DNA of 64,000 bases, taken from assembly GCA_900169235.1 (NCBI GenBank), contig FWCC01000043.1, positions 124,001 through 188,000 on the forward strand, written 5' to 3'. Made by a program: the position numbers and the translations under genes. Under the pieces are notes generated by a model. That model saw nothing but the letters and a program-made list of their open reading frames with translations. It did not search any database and was not told the origin of the DNA. The DNA is from Zarea fungicola (lineage: Eukaryota; Ascomycota; Sordariomycetes; Hypocreales; Cordycipitaceae). This document shows, piece after piece, positions 1 through 10,672 of this stretch (positions within the stretch are counted from its first letter, which is position 1; the number at the start of each line of letters is the position of its first letter).

Positions 1-186
1 GCTCGGTGAAATCCAACACGCTATCTAGTTCTCTCAATTGGGTGAGTTGGAAAATAGGTGTAGAATCCCAACAGAATCCTTCATTTTGCCAGTAATTCTG
101 CCGTTCTCAGATTGTTGAGGCAAAAGTCCTTCTGGCTTGACCAGGTGTTGTCATCCTTTTCGGCAACGCCGTGTAAGCTGCAGGTA

Positions 187-209
187 TAATAACAACAACA
201 ACAACAACA
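187..209. repeat. AAC trinucleotide microsatellite
   Basis: About seven AAC units in a row, just beyond the 3' side of the decayed Crypton. Simple repeat with no evident function. Confidence 0.85.
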
Positions 210-315
210 GTATATCCACATAGGCCTCATAGTGGCTGATTCAGCGGCTTAGTGGAGGCAGCAGCCACTAACAGCCTCCCCACTCAGTGGTTGAAAATAT
301 CCTCCTATATTGTAT

Positions 316-333
316 CGCCGCCGTGAGGCGGCG
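316..333. repeat. GC-rich perfect hairpin beside the Crypton 3' end
   Basis: Seven-base arms CGCCGCC and GGCGGCG flank a GTGA loop in otherwise AT-rich DNA, about 40 bases past the stop of the decayed Crypton reading frame. It could be part of the element's terminal region or a transcript-end hairpin; the sequence alone does not decide. Confidence 0.6.
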
Positions 334-373
334 GAAAAATTCTAAAAGAATTTAATAAATTAAAAAATAACTA

Positions 374-2607
374 CTATACTACTTTCTGCTTTTTATGAGC
401 CTTTTGGCTAGCCCGTAGCTGCTTATAGAATTGATCTATCGAGCAACCTAGCTTCTTGTGTTGATAGTTGACGACCTCCATCGCAGCCTCCTCAGAGCTT
501 CGCTGTGCCTGCGCCCGCCGCTGGATCTCTTTGATAACTTTGAGGCGTAAAGAATACCACTATAGCTCGCTTTGGCGGCCTGCTCGCCACTTATTACCCC
601 ATTTTCTATTGAGTTCTAGTATAGATAACTGGCCATTGAGGCCAACAGTCCATTCCCGCCACAGAGCTTCTACTGTTTTGACTGTACGACTCATACGGTA
701 TAGAGGAACAGCCTCTTCGTCAGCTTCTGAGCCTGTTTTTGAGCCTGTTTCGAGGCCTTTTTCTAGGCCTGTTTCCGTTCCTTTGAGCAGGGCTGTGGCT
801 GCTGCTGGGCCTGTTGCCTGCCCTGCTGGGCCTACTACCGTACTAGGCCTAGCTGTTGAGAGGGCTGCTTGTAAGTGTATGGTTAGGCCACCGGATAAGA
901 GAGCCTGTAAGTGGTTCGATTGGCCTACTATCTTAGCCTGAAGGCGCTGCTCTGTTGCGAGTATTCGGCTCTCATTTTGGGCATTAATTGACTTCAAATA
1001 CTCGGTCAATACTGGGATAGCCTGCGTTAGAAGGTCAAGCTGGCTAGGCTTCTCAGCCTCTTGAATACACTGCCTAAGCTGCTGGCTGTAGGTCTTATAC
1101 TTTGGATGCTGGAATATAGGGTGATTCTAGACAGAACTGGTGGGGAATTAAGGCATAAGAGCCACCGAGTCCTGTATTATGACCTCTCGAAGGTATAGTA
1201 GTAACTCAATGAAGCTGGCAGTGGCGAGGTCATCGCTTTGGTGGGCTTTCCACCGGTCTAGGTCAGGCCAGATCAGGGAAAGCAGGCTGCCTGGGGGCGT
1301 AATATTGGCCCGGCGAATCTCAAAGCAGCCTTCCTAGGCTAAATGGCCTGCCATAATACGCATAAACTTATGAGGCAGGGCATTTAGGTAGCAACCGACC
1401 ATCTACTCCTAGTTCCAGTGACCTGCCCGGCGTATTTGGTCCTCCTTGACCCCTCTTAATTCGGCTGTCTTTGCCCCTGAACTTTGCCCTATATGAGTCT
1501 TCTTTTTTGAGCGAATTCCGGCGTAGCCTAGGGCCTTGACAGCCTAGTCTCGCTGGGAATTGTACGATAGAGGAGCCGTACAATCGGTACCAGAACTTCT
1601 AATAAGCCGGACCTTGTACCAGCTAGCCTTCTGGCCTAGGTCTAGAAAGGCTTTATTGGTCATATCCCAGCGAAGAAGGAAGTAAAAAGCAAGGGCTCTA
1701 AGTAGGCAGGTCAGTGGCTAGCGGCTATATAGGGCCCCTATTGTCTTGAGCCTTCCGTGCTGGTTCTTCTTACTAGCCCTAGTGGTAAGGATCAATGGCA
1801 TACATCGGGTAGAGCCCTCATTGGTCAGCTCAAAAGTGAAGATATCTAAGATTTCCATAGCCTAGCGGTCACCGCCATGGGTTAATATATAGTGACTAAG
1901 CAAGAAGTCAACTAGTGTATGGAAATGACACTCTGGCGAGGTCTTGCTGCGTTCCTAAAGCTGCCTATAGAAATGCTTGAATTCCTGCTCGCTATAGCCG
2001 TTAAGAAGCGTATCCCGGCCTTTATCTTAGAAGCTGGCTTTGTCCCGGGCTGCATCACGGCGCTGGAGGGTCTTGAGATAGTCTTTGACGTTATCCTCGC
2101 GAGGAGACGGGTATATATTCATGCCACGGGCCTTTTGGGTTCAGTATAGGTCAGTTACGGCTATAACGTATAATCGAACAGATCGCCATAATAGCCGAGG
2201 CTCTTCCTCGCCAGCTTCCTCGCCAGCTTCTTCTAGGCTGACTTTAAGGCTCTTTCCTCACAGCGGCCAATTCGCCACCTCTTCTATGAGGAATAATAGC
2301 AGCTTATCCTCTATAATAGTATCTAAGTTATGATACTGCTTATGCCGGCAGAAAGCCTAGAATTCTGCCTACTTTAATAGGTACGCTGAATTCGTATTCT
2401 AGGGCCGCATTATATGAATAGTAGTTAGGATGCTCTATGAATTAGCCTGTAATTCGGCTACGTTGATCGCGTCCTATTCTACGCGTCGCTGCTGTTGCTG
2501 TTGCCTACTAATAGTGCCCACTATAGGATTCCTTGAGGCAGGGGTATCTAAATCAGCAGCTTCTTTCGTGGCCCCGCCAGGGGCCAGTTGCCTGCTTAGC
2601 CACTTCA
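374..2607 (-). pseudogene. Decayed Crypton-type tyrosine recombinase with GCR1_C-like C-terminus
   Basis: Read on the minus strand from ATG at 2607, one frame recovers almost the whole protein of a fungal Crypton transposon. It shows the N-terminal DNA-binding region, the recombinase core (PLILTTRASKKNQHGRLKT near 1800-1740, KKTHIG..SGAKTAEL near 1510-1460, GCYLNALP near 1400-1370 with the presumed nucleophile Tyr) and a C-terminal GCR1_C-like domain (SRTVKTVEALWREW near 690-650, then MEVVNYQHKKLG near 480-440). More than a dozen in-frame stops interrupt it, mostly TAG where the family has CAG (Gln) or TGG (Trp). That is the transition pattern expected of repeat-induced point mutation (RIP). 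A Gln stands where I recall the family having Arg in the THIGR motif (codon 1484-1486). The copy is inactive. Family recall is from memory. Confidence 0.85.
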
Positions 2608-3876
2608 TAATATAGATAATTAGGTTGGCAGCAGCTAGAGGAACTAGTTAATACCGAATTTGAGGTTATCCTGGCTGCCGTATAGCAGCTATGGCGGGCT
2701 TAAAGAAGACGTTGGCTGGCGTCAGAATAGGTACACAATTAGCTAGACACAGGGGAGGGTATCGCCAGAAATGCCTCAAAAAAGAGGGGGAAGCCGGCCT
2801 AGGCTAGGTCAGCATTTTATTCTTATATAGGGTAATTAGCTAAATAAATAGATATACACTAATATGACTAGCCAATTGGTGGTGGGTGGCTGTGGAAATT
2901 ACGGTATATTGTAGGTGGAGACAGCGTGGGAGGAAAATTAGCCAGAATCAGCCGGGGCACGAATACCAGGGACTATTAACGGTGTCAAGTAGACAGTCGC
3001 CGACCTCAGCTGTATGGATTAACATGGGCAAAATTATAGAATAAATTAAATGGATGCGCTTCTCCAACTAGCAAGGCAGATTTCACCCTCATCAATACAG
3101 TACAGCCCTTCAGCCGCAGCACGGGCTATTTTAGTTCACCGAACATGGTTCCCCAGCCTGGTCAGCGTCAGGGCTGAGTGGGTGGTCAAGATCTTCGATT
3201 TCGTGCAAGGCACGGGGCAAACCTCGACCGGGCACCATAAATATTACTCCGCCCCTCCCGGTCGCCAAGTAAATGTGCCTGTCGTTCCTTTGGCGAGCAT
3301 GGCGAGAAATGCGAGTGGGAAGAAGTTCCAGAAGTGCGGCTGAAGACAGATGAACCCCACGCTTACCCAAAAGAAGGTCTGGTCACCGCCGGAAAGTCCC
3401 ATTTCAAGCACAGACCTGTCCAATAGAGCCCCTGCATCGGCACCCATAGGGCACTTTTGACGATCCCGAAAGGCCAAGAGATCCATGCCCCATGGGTGGT
3501 TTGGCTGTGTGGGTCTTGCAACTCTCTATCAACAAAGGCAGAGCTCCTCTATGTTGCTGCTACTATGCCCTTGTGCTGACGCTAGAACCTTATTTACACT
3601 TATACCTTGTGACTTGATATGTGAATAACCAAAATAGACCATGAAGTAAAAATGTTCGATATGAAAGTGGAGGAAAATGCGTTCAGCTACGGAAGTCGTC
3701 TGTCTGAATAGGGTGAGCCTTGCGATGGCACTTACACGACTGTGTATGAGCAGACAGAAACTATAAAGACGTTGCGATCCGACAAGAAATGGCAGGTTGA
3801 CTCACCATCCTTACCTCGATAAGAATAAAGCAATCACACTTGAAACCCAACACCAATCCATCATCCATTCAACAAC
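2608..3876. other. No convincing gene; Crypton flank and upstream region of the NlpC gene
   Basis: The first part (to about 2,900) is probably the 5' end of the transposon and is TA-rich with many TAG and CTA triplets. The remainder has overlapping short open frames on both strands (about 3050-3486) without recognisable domains. The last 200 bases are promoter and 5' leader of the NlpC/P60 gene. Confidence 0.6.
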
Positions 3877-4470
3877 ATGAAGTTCGCCATTCTTGGTATG
3901 ATTATCGCCGCCTCGGGCGCCTTCGCTGCCCCTGCTGATGTAAGTCTGATTCCAACTACATTTGAAAACTCACTGACAACAGTAGGTTGACTTGCTCGAG
4001 GCGCGTACTGGCCCTGGCATTGTGTCCGCCGCTGACAGCCAGATTGGCGTCCCATACGTGTACGGCGGTGGTGGATGCCACGGTAAATCCGACGGTGGTT
4101 TCGACTGCTCCGGCCTAACTCAGTACGCCGTTTGCAAGGCCCAGGGCAAGACCATCCGTAAGTCCCCCAATAACTTTGGACGTATAGATATAGAGACTGC
4201 TGACGCTGACCCCTCACAGCTCGCACTGCCCAGACCCAGTACCACTCCTCCATGGGCAAGCATTTCCCCCGCGCCCAGGCTAAGCCCGGTGACATGCTCT
4301 TCTGGGCCACCGACGGCGACTGCAAGAACAGGGTTGCTCACGTCGCCATCTTTGTCAAGGCCGGTGTCATTGTCAATGCTGCCCACCCCGGCACCAAGGT
4401 CCGCCAGCAGGCGCTCTGGACCTCTTCTGGAGGCGAGAAGATCTGTCCCGATGCTGTCCGCTTCTGGTAA
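3877..4470 (+). CDS. Secreted NlpC/P60 family cysteine peptidase-like protein
   Basis: The protein has 161 residues and three exons (3877-3939, 3986-4157, 4220-4470); introns begin GTAAGT and end TAG or CAG and keep the frame. Residues 1-18 are a signal peptide (MKFAILGMIIAASGAFAA), so it is secreted. The rest is one NlpC/P60 domain: the catalytic Cys is C62 in FDCSGL, the catalytic His is H119 in VAHVAIF, and H134 in AAHPG is the likely third polar residue. The preceding GVPYVYGGGG is typical of these domains. Bacterial members cleave gamma-D-glutamyl-diamino-acid bonds in peptidoglycan. Fungi lack peptidoglycan, so an antibacterial or effector-like role is plausible but inferred. Four Cys outside the active site may form disulfides. 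The start is fixed by the signal peptide. Confidence 0.88.
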
Positions 4471-4493
4471 ATTATTTTTTCTATCAAAATTTT

Positions 4494-4580
4494 GTATATA
4501 TGAGTGGTATATGAGTGGGTATATATGAGTGGTGTATATATGAGTGGTGTATGAGTGGTGTATATAAGAGTGGTGGATAG
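4494..4580. repeat. Degenerate tandem repeat in the 3' flank of the NlpC gene
   Basis: Six to seven imperfect copies of a 12-17 base unit resembling TATATATGAGTGGTG begin about 25 bases after the stop codon. The array probably lies in the 3' untranslated region. Confidence 0.8.
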
Positions 4581-6356
4581 GAGGCGCTGTACATAGGAGT
4601 GTTTTATACAAGGAAAAAAATACAATGTTTTGTATAGTGTTGGGTGCGACGTGAGACCTGTGGAAATGACAACCTTGTCAAATGTTTCGGTTGCGCCGCC
4701 AATCTCCAATAGTCATGTCATATTCATATTAACGCATCGAAACTTTGAGACGCAGAATTTGACGCGGAATCGGTTTCAAGATGAAAGTGCTTTGCGTAGG
4801 CTTCCAGGTACCACTGCACGTCGGCAGCAGTGGCTTGGGACAGAACTGATTCTGGGAACTCTCAGTAGGAAAAGCATCCCTAACACGATTCTTAGCATAA
4901 ATATCAGAAATCAAGAAAATGATCACAGACTTATATGTTCTTTAGAAGTATTTAAAATTGTGGCTGTGGATTTATGTTAAAGATTGGCTGCCTACGTTGG
5001 ACTGGACGTACATTGTAACACAATATTTTGTCCGAGTCTGTGTAATGCCACACATCTCCGATGTAATTGTTTGAATCGGATCCAGTGGCATTGAAGCCTT
5101 CTTTCACGAGTTTGTCAAAGCTTTAGAATTTATAGCCGTGAATTATTAAAATACTGAAGGCAGGATAAAGAGTGCGTAGTCTGGCTCACCTAGGCGTTAC
5201 CCAGTAGTCACTGTCTCGGGACCATAGGCTGTGATGAATTGTACATACGTTTGAACTCCTGTCCTTGTAACGAGCAATACAAAATCCCATGTTTATTTAA
5301 ACAAGCACCTGCATGGCGGTCGTTCCTGGCACCTGGTTCCTGTAAACCAGAACGAAAGTTGTGCGACGCCACGAACGTCCTGAATCCGTCGAGCGAGCTA
5401 CACAACACGACGTACGATGCACAGAAAATTAGTTTCGTATAAAGGATTGCGTCTTTTATTACCTACTAAAGCTTTGCGTTGTTTAACTTATGTGCATAAA
5501 TACATGCAAGTGTGAAGTTTCGTACATATGCGGAGTGTACAGTCTGTCAGGAGATGAAGCGGCGCGCAGCGAGCAGCACAGGGCCAAAATATTCCATTTC
5601 TTGCCGGAATATAATTTTATTCCTATTTTATTCCTATTTTATGATTGTACCAAACATCTTTAGCCTCGTACATCTACAATGCTCTTAGGGTGGTGCCCTA
5701 GAACTGCTGGAGGCTGGCAACCGTCAACCTGTCGGTGGCGAACTCTAATTTCATGCCATTGTTATCTTTACGTAGAAGTACCTTTTAAACAGAGTAAACA
5801 TGCATTCTTTTTCAACATTGTATTAGTCTTTACCTTGCATTCATGTTAAGCTCATCTGTCTCGAGCTGAAGGCCAGGCCGTATCCTTCAACCAGTACATT
5901 CTTTCGACATTTCCAGTGGACATGCCATTCTTCCGTAGTTGATATCCGTTCATGAAATTACATGAATCCCGCCACTCCTTGTCTATTTGGGTACCTGTAA
6001 TGCTTGGTAGTATGCCGGTAACGGTTACATCTCAAGCTTCCACTCCTTCAGCTGTAAAGAGCCAGCTCGTCCCAATTGGCCACAGATTGCTGACCCAGAG
6101 TTAGGAATGTCGCCCACTATTCACAAAGCCCGATCCTCCCAATCTTGGACTGTTCAATTAGTCTCGTCAAATTTGCCTGTCTTTAAATAGGGGGTGCCAT
6201 GAGAGGCCGAATTCGATTGCGGCATTCCACACCTCGAACATCAATATCCAGGATTCAATTCTGCCACTTTATGTCAGTAATTGATATCCAGAGTACCAAA
6301 TTATCACTTCAACTCGCCAATATTGGTCTTTCACCTCTTTATGAACCACTTTCAAG
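4581..6356. other. Long region without a supported gene
   Basis: Only short open frames occur, overlapping on opposite strands, with no domain, signal peptide or credible splice chain. It is AT-rich in places (5440-5660). The final part is the upstream region of the GH128 gene. Confidence 0.55.
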
Positions 6357-7140
6357 ATGGTCCCGTCCAAATTCCTTGCCATGTTGCCTCTTATTGCTTC
6401 CACCTAACTTTCCCCCTGGAAAGCGTGGTCTGGGCAGCAACGACGGCATTGATCTCTCTGGATTTGAACAGATTCCTGCTGAAAAAAGTAAAGTTCGCTG
6501 GCAGTACAATTGGAACAGCGATATAAGTGGCAACAAGATTGCCGCTGCAGAATTTGTGCCCATGCTTTGGAGCGATCGTGGGGATCACACAGGCCAGGGC
6601 TCGAGGCATCTTCTAGGTTTCAATGAGCCAGACCTAGGTAGCCAGGCAAACATGTCGCCGGGCTATGCCGCCGTGGCCTGGAGGCAATGGATGAACCCCT
6701 ACGCCGGCTTGGCGAGGCTCGGCGCTCCGGCCGTGTCCAATGGGGGTTACAATTGGCTACAGCAGTGGTTAAGTGTTTGTAGCGACTGTCACTTTGATTT
6801 CGTGCCCATTCACTGGTATAACCCCCATGATCTCGAGTTTGACCTTGAGGATTGGGTCAACTGTGTCTGCCGGCTTACCGGCAAGCCTGTTTGGGTCACC
6901 GAGGTACGTTGGCTCCGATACTGCTGCGTTCGCATTTGCTAAAATTTCTCCCAGTTCAAGGGACTAGGCAGCCAGGAAGATCAAAGGGCTTTTCTTGCAG
7001 AGGCCATGCAGTTCCTCGAGAGTAGTAGTTGTGTGGAGCGCTATGCGTACTTTGGTTCTGCTGATAACGACCAAGATCTCATTGACAGCAGCTCCGCCAC
7101 CCACTTGAGCTCTCTCGGCAATGATTACTGCCTCAACTAA
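6357..7140 (+). CDS. Glycoside hydrolase family 128 (Glyco_hydro_cc) beta-glucanase with a frame break after the signal peptide
   Basis: The body runs from about 6418 to 6903, an intron 6904-6954 (GTACGT...CAG), then 6955-7140. It is a GH128-type domain: LLGFNEPD carries the acid/base Glu, and PVWVTE just before the intron carries the nucleophile Glu. GH128 enzymes are endo-beta-1,3-glucanases of fungal cell walls. A good signal peptide (MVPSKFLAMLPLIAS) starts at ATG 6357 but lies in another frame and meets TAA at 6405-6407, a few bases before the domain begins. No GT-AG intron fits there, so a one-base insertion or two-base deletion, or a sequencing error, separates signal and enzyme. The domain is also open from an upstream ATG at 6199, but that leader does not resemble a signal peptide. 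The catalytic part looks intact; the N-terminus is doubtful. Confidence 0.75.
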
Positions 7141-9648
7141 GTTTATTTTTCTTCGCCAATGAGAATTGCATAGCTTTCCACTCTTTTTATCATTCATATG
7201 TCTGTATTTGGTGCATATAGCTTGCTAGTTCAGCTTGTACAGAATTTCACTTATCAAAATGAATTGACCACACCTTTTTCCTAACTCATCTACCTCGTGG
7301 TGCGTATTTGATGCGTATTCGCCTGATCGGGGTCTCCCATCTGGATTGAATAGGTGCTCCCTTTGCCCCTCTGGACTGGTCAATCCAAGTTGATGCGTGA
7401 TAAAATTAATGTTGCAAAAACGCTGGCCTGTTTGACAAATGATTATCCATTAACTATAAATAAAAGTTACCAGGATGTATTTGGTTCCTATTTCATTGGC
7501 TCTTCACCTCACCATGCCTCCGGGGTCCACTACGGCATCAGCTTTAGCAGCGCATCACCCGCCAAAAATGCCTTCATTTGTATGAATTAGAATGGGAAAG
7601 TTTTACCAAATTACTTGCATTAGTCAGAATGCTTTCAGAAACCAAGCCCTGGCTGGCGTTCACTGCCCTCCCCTTCACTCCAGGTATCAGTGCAGGGTAG
7701 CGGCAAATCGCCTTCATTCCATGCAATATTACGAGGCAATTCTGGACTGAGGCGTCTTGGCATGAACAGCTTAATTAATTGCATAGCAGCCATCCATCCA
7801 ATACGTCACGCGCACTGCAGCAAGTGATTGCACCATTCGTGACAAGTTGATAATATGACGCGCGGAACTAGTGGACACAGGATGGCCATATGGCCGCTCC
7901 TGCGAGTTGTAAATGAGGAGGCTCCTCAAATTGTTTGCTCCCGGGACGACAGCCGAGTCAAAATTCTCCAGGTCGCCGACTCTTCCAGGACCAAGCTTCA
8001 ACATGGGGCCAACGGTCCGTATTCTTGGCTGCGGCTTGCGGCGATGGGTCTGGATGCAACTGCAGACGCAGGAAGAAAAAAAAAATTAAAAGTCTGTCTG
8101 CGCCATGTCGGAGACATGTACGTGCTGTCATATTTAAGGTTGTGTTACCCTACTTCGCAACATCCGACCCAACAGGCAACGAACAACGCAGCAGCTGATA
8201 ATGAACAAGACATCCACAATGAGCATGTGGTGTGGGTATCGCTGCAAGTCGTGCACGATGAAGAAACTATTTATTTGCTTGCATTGGCATCTTCTTGATG
8301 CTGTCTTGGCCAGCTGCAGGCAGGTACTGGAGAATGCCGTGTCTAGTCTACGGGAAGGCTTTGCGGCGAAACCTGTCCGGAACCTGCAGGTCTTGGTCGG
8401 CGGACAGTGATGTTCGAGGCTGGACTGTAGGTTGGCTGGAACGGGGCGAGAAAAGAGACCACACAGAGAGAAACGAGCGTGCCAAAAACACCATGAAAAA
8501 GCCCCCCGCCTCCAGCAAGCAAGCAGCCAACGAATAGGCAACAGGGGCCATCCATGCAAGCCCGGTTATGCACCACGTTGGAGACACCACCACTTGAACA
8601 GACGGGGAAGAAGCGGCATGCCGGCGAGCCCATGTAGATATCCACCGACAAGACGTATACACAGTAAAATCACATTGAACGATATGACAGAATAACGGGA
8701 AAGCTCAATAGAACTGCACAGGTCCGCGCCGCCTCGACCAGGACAAGAGGTGGGTGTGGTCTCACTCAGAAAAGGACAGCCACTCAGCAGTCGAAGAGCA
8801 ACACCACCACCCCCATTTCAGTTGGAACTCCGATGCGGCGCCACAGGCTGGACCAGAGCGACCACGCGAGAAAGACGCAACGTTTGTCGGCTGGCCCCTC
8901 CCCTCTCCACGCCGCACTGGAGCTATTGTCTCTTTGCTCTCCAGTTTCTACGGTGGTAATAAATGACTGGCTATCGCCCTCTTCCCCTCCAGAGACAGAG
9001 AAGGCGACGTAGAAGAGTAATTTTATTCTCTCATCCACAGGACAAAGCGTTTACGCGTACGGAGTACTTTCATTTGTTTGCTTCCCACAGCCATCCATTA
9101 TCTGGGCTAGGCTGTCAAAAACTTAAGCTGCAGCCAATTGAATCACTCAAAAGAGTTGCCAAAAACTGCGTTAGTGTGACAAGGGAACGGCCGCGAAGTC
9201 AATGCCCGCCTGGTCGGCTCGGAAGCCAACAAGCGTTGTGAGTACAAGCAATTCCCCCATGGGGTTTGTGTTGCTGCGCTCTAAAGTTAACTAGTCGCCC
9301 CTGTGTTTAAGAAGTAGTTTTGTGGTAAACAGCCTGTGACCACGCATTAAGCCTGTCGGCTCTGCCGGAGTCGTGTCTTGGCATCGACTTTGGCCCAACT
9401 GGTTTGCAAACTGATGGTGGATCTAAAGTCGGATTCATAATTTCTTTGTTTGCTTCCTCTTTACCATTTTCAAGCACAAACCGCGATTATTGTGCTTCAC
9501 TCATCAGCGCGAGGTCCCAAGTGCGTATAAGAACGGCGGGTAGCTTCGCTCAACTGGTTAACTGGTTGGGATCTACGCTTACTTGTGTTGGCCCATTTTA
9601 CCAGCCAAGCAAACCGTGAATATCGCAGCGGCGGCTACCAACACCAAC
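7141..9648. other. Region without a supported gene
   Basis: Several open frames of 70-147 codons overlap on both strands, densest at 7855-8660, but none shows a domain, a signal peptide or a splice pattern. Strong two-strand overlap and odd composition argue against coding. The last few hundred bases are the upstream region of the coiled-coil gene. Confidence 0.5.
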
Positions 9649-9990
9649 ATGTCTGCAAAGGTGTCCAGGGAACGCATGGCGGCGCTGCGTCGCGGCTCAA
9701 AACTGCGTGAGCGTCTGCAAGAGGAGATTGACGAAGCCAGACAAAATGTCCAATCCACAGACTACGACCTCCAGTACTACTATCAGCAGATGTCCTATGT
9801 GCATTCAAATGAGATGGATCCCACCAAGCGCCAGCAGGAGATGGCGTACCTCCAAGGCAGCATCAATCATCTACAGAACCAAATGGTGGCGCTGCAACAC
9901 AGACTCAGTGTAGCGATACAGGATTTAGCAGATTTCGAAGATGCTACAGCCGAGGTAGATGAACTTGCGAGTCGAGCAGAGCGGACATGA
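9649..9990 (+). CDS. Small coiled-coil protein of unknown function
   Basis: A single exon encodes 113 residues from ATG 9649; the frame is open further upstream, but this Met begins the charged helical sequence. The product is rich in Glu, Gln, Arg and Leu and predicted almost wholly helical: an Arg/Lys-rich start (SRERMAALRRGSKLRERLQE), then heptad-like spacing of Leu, Met and Val to the end. There is no signal peptide or membrane segment. No family is recognised. The frame is longer and cleaner than its surroundings, which supports coding, but the function is unknown. Confidence 0.55.
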   Translation: MSAKVSRERMAALRRGSKLRERLQEEIDEARQNVQSTDYDLQYYYQQMSYVHSNEMDPTKRQQEMAYLQGSINHLQNQMVALQHRLSVAIQDLADFEDATAEVDELASRAERT

Positions 9991-10672
9991 CGCGCTGAGA
10001 TCCTGGCCTTTGATTTGGAGTACCCGACACCAAAGTGTTGTTGCGATGGCTCCAATGTCGAGAACGAATTCTTTGGCTGTTCGCACACAAGCTTGCATGA
10101 TATGGATAGGAGCATGGAATCAGGATTTGCACAGGCACAGCACATGGACACCAGCATGGAATTTGCACAGCACATGGAAACACTACCATGGAAAGTTGAC
10201 ACATATTATGAGGCGCTCTGCATCAAATTACGGGTGGTTTTCTTGTCAGTATAGCTTAAATGCGGGATATGAATCCCATAAAATAGTACACGCATACGAA
10301 GTAATGATTTAATACACAAAGCTTCCAGGCCGTGGGGCCGTGGATGGGCCATTTTCAAGCTCTGTCTTGGTCGTGAACGATGTGGGGCAGATGCGAACCT
10401 GACATCTCGCAGCGCGATCCAAGACTTGTAACCATCAACATACCAGCCAAACTGCCTATCCGAGTCTGCAGAATTGCCAAACATGAATGATAATCATCTT
10501 TGTTAAATTACGCTCAACAGAAAATCACAGTCTAGAGCGTGGTTGTAGAGCGTGGCGACTGTAGAGCGATAGGCTGGCCAACCAACCACCTTGCCACCGC
10601 GTCTGTGGTGTTACTCTATGCCACACATTTCATCGAACTGGTTGACGTAGCTGAACCGAGAGCTCTGTCTCT
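9991..10672. other. Intergenic; short GCACATGGA repeats
   Basis: No gene seen. Imperfect copies of an element containing CAGCACATGGA lie at about 10137-10182, and several copies of TAGAGCG at 10532-10571. The end is the promoter of the polymerase eta gene. Confidence 0.55.

Noticed and set aside
468..941. A 157-codon plus-strand frame at the left end
   Set aside because: It is the antisense shadow of the decayed Crypton reading frame.
8134..8662. Several 70-140 codon frames on both strands
   Set aside because: Frames overlap on both strands in GC-rich DNA with no motif or splice chain; most likely non-coding.
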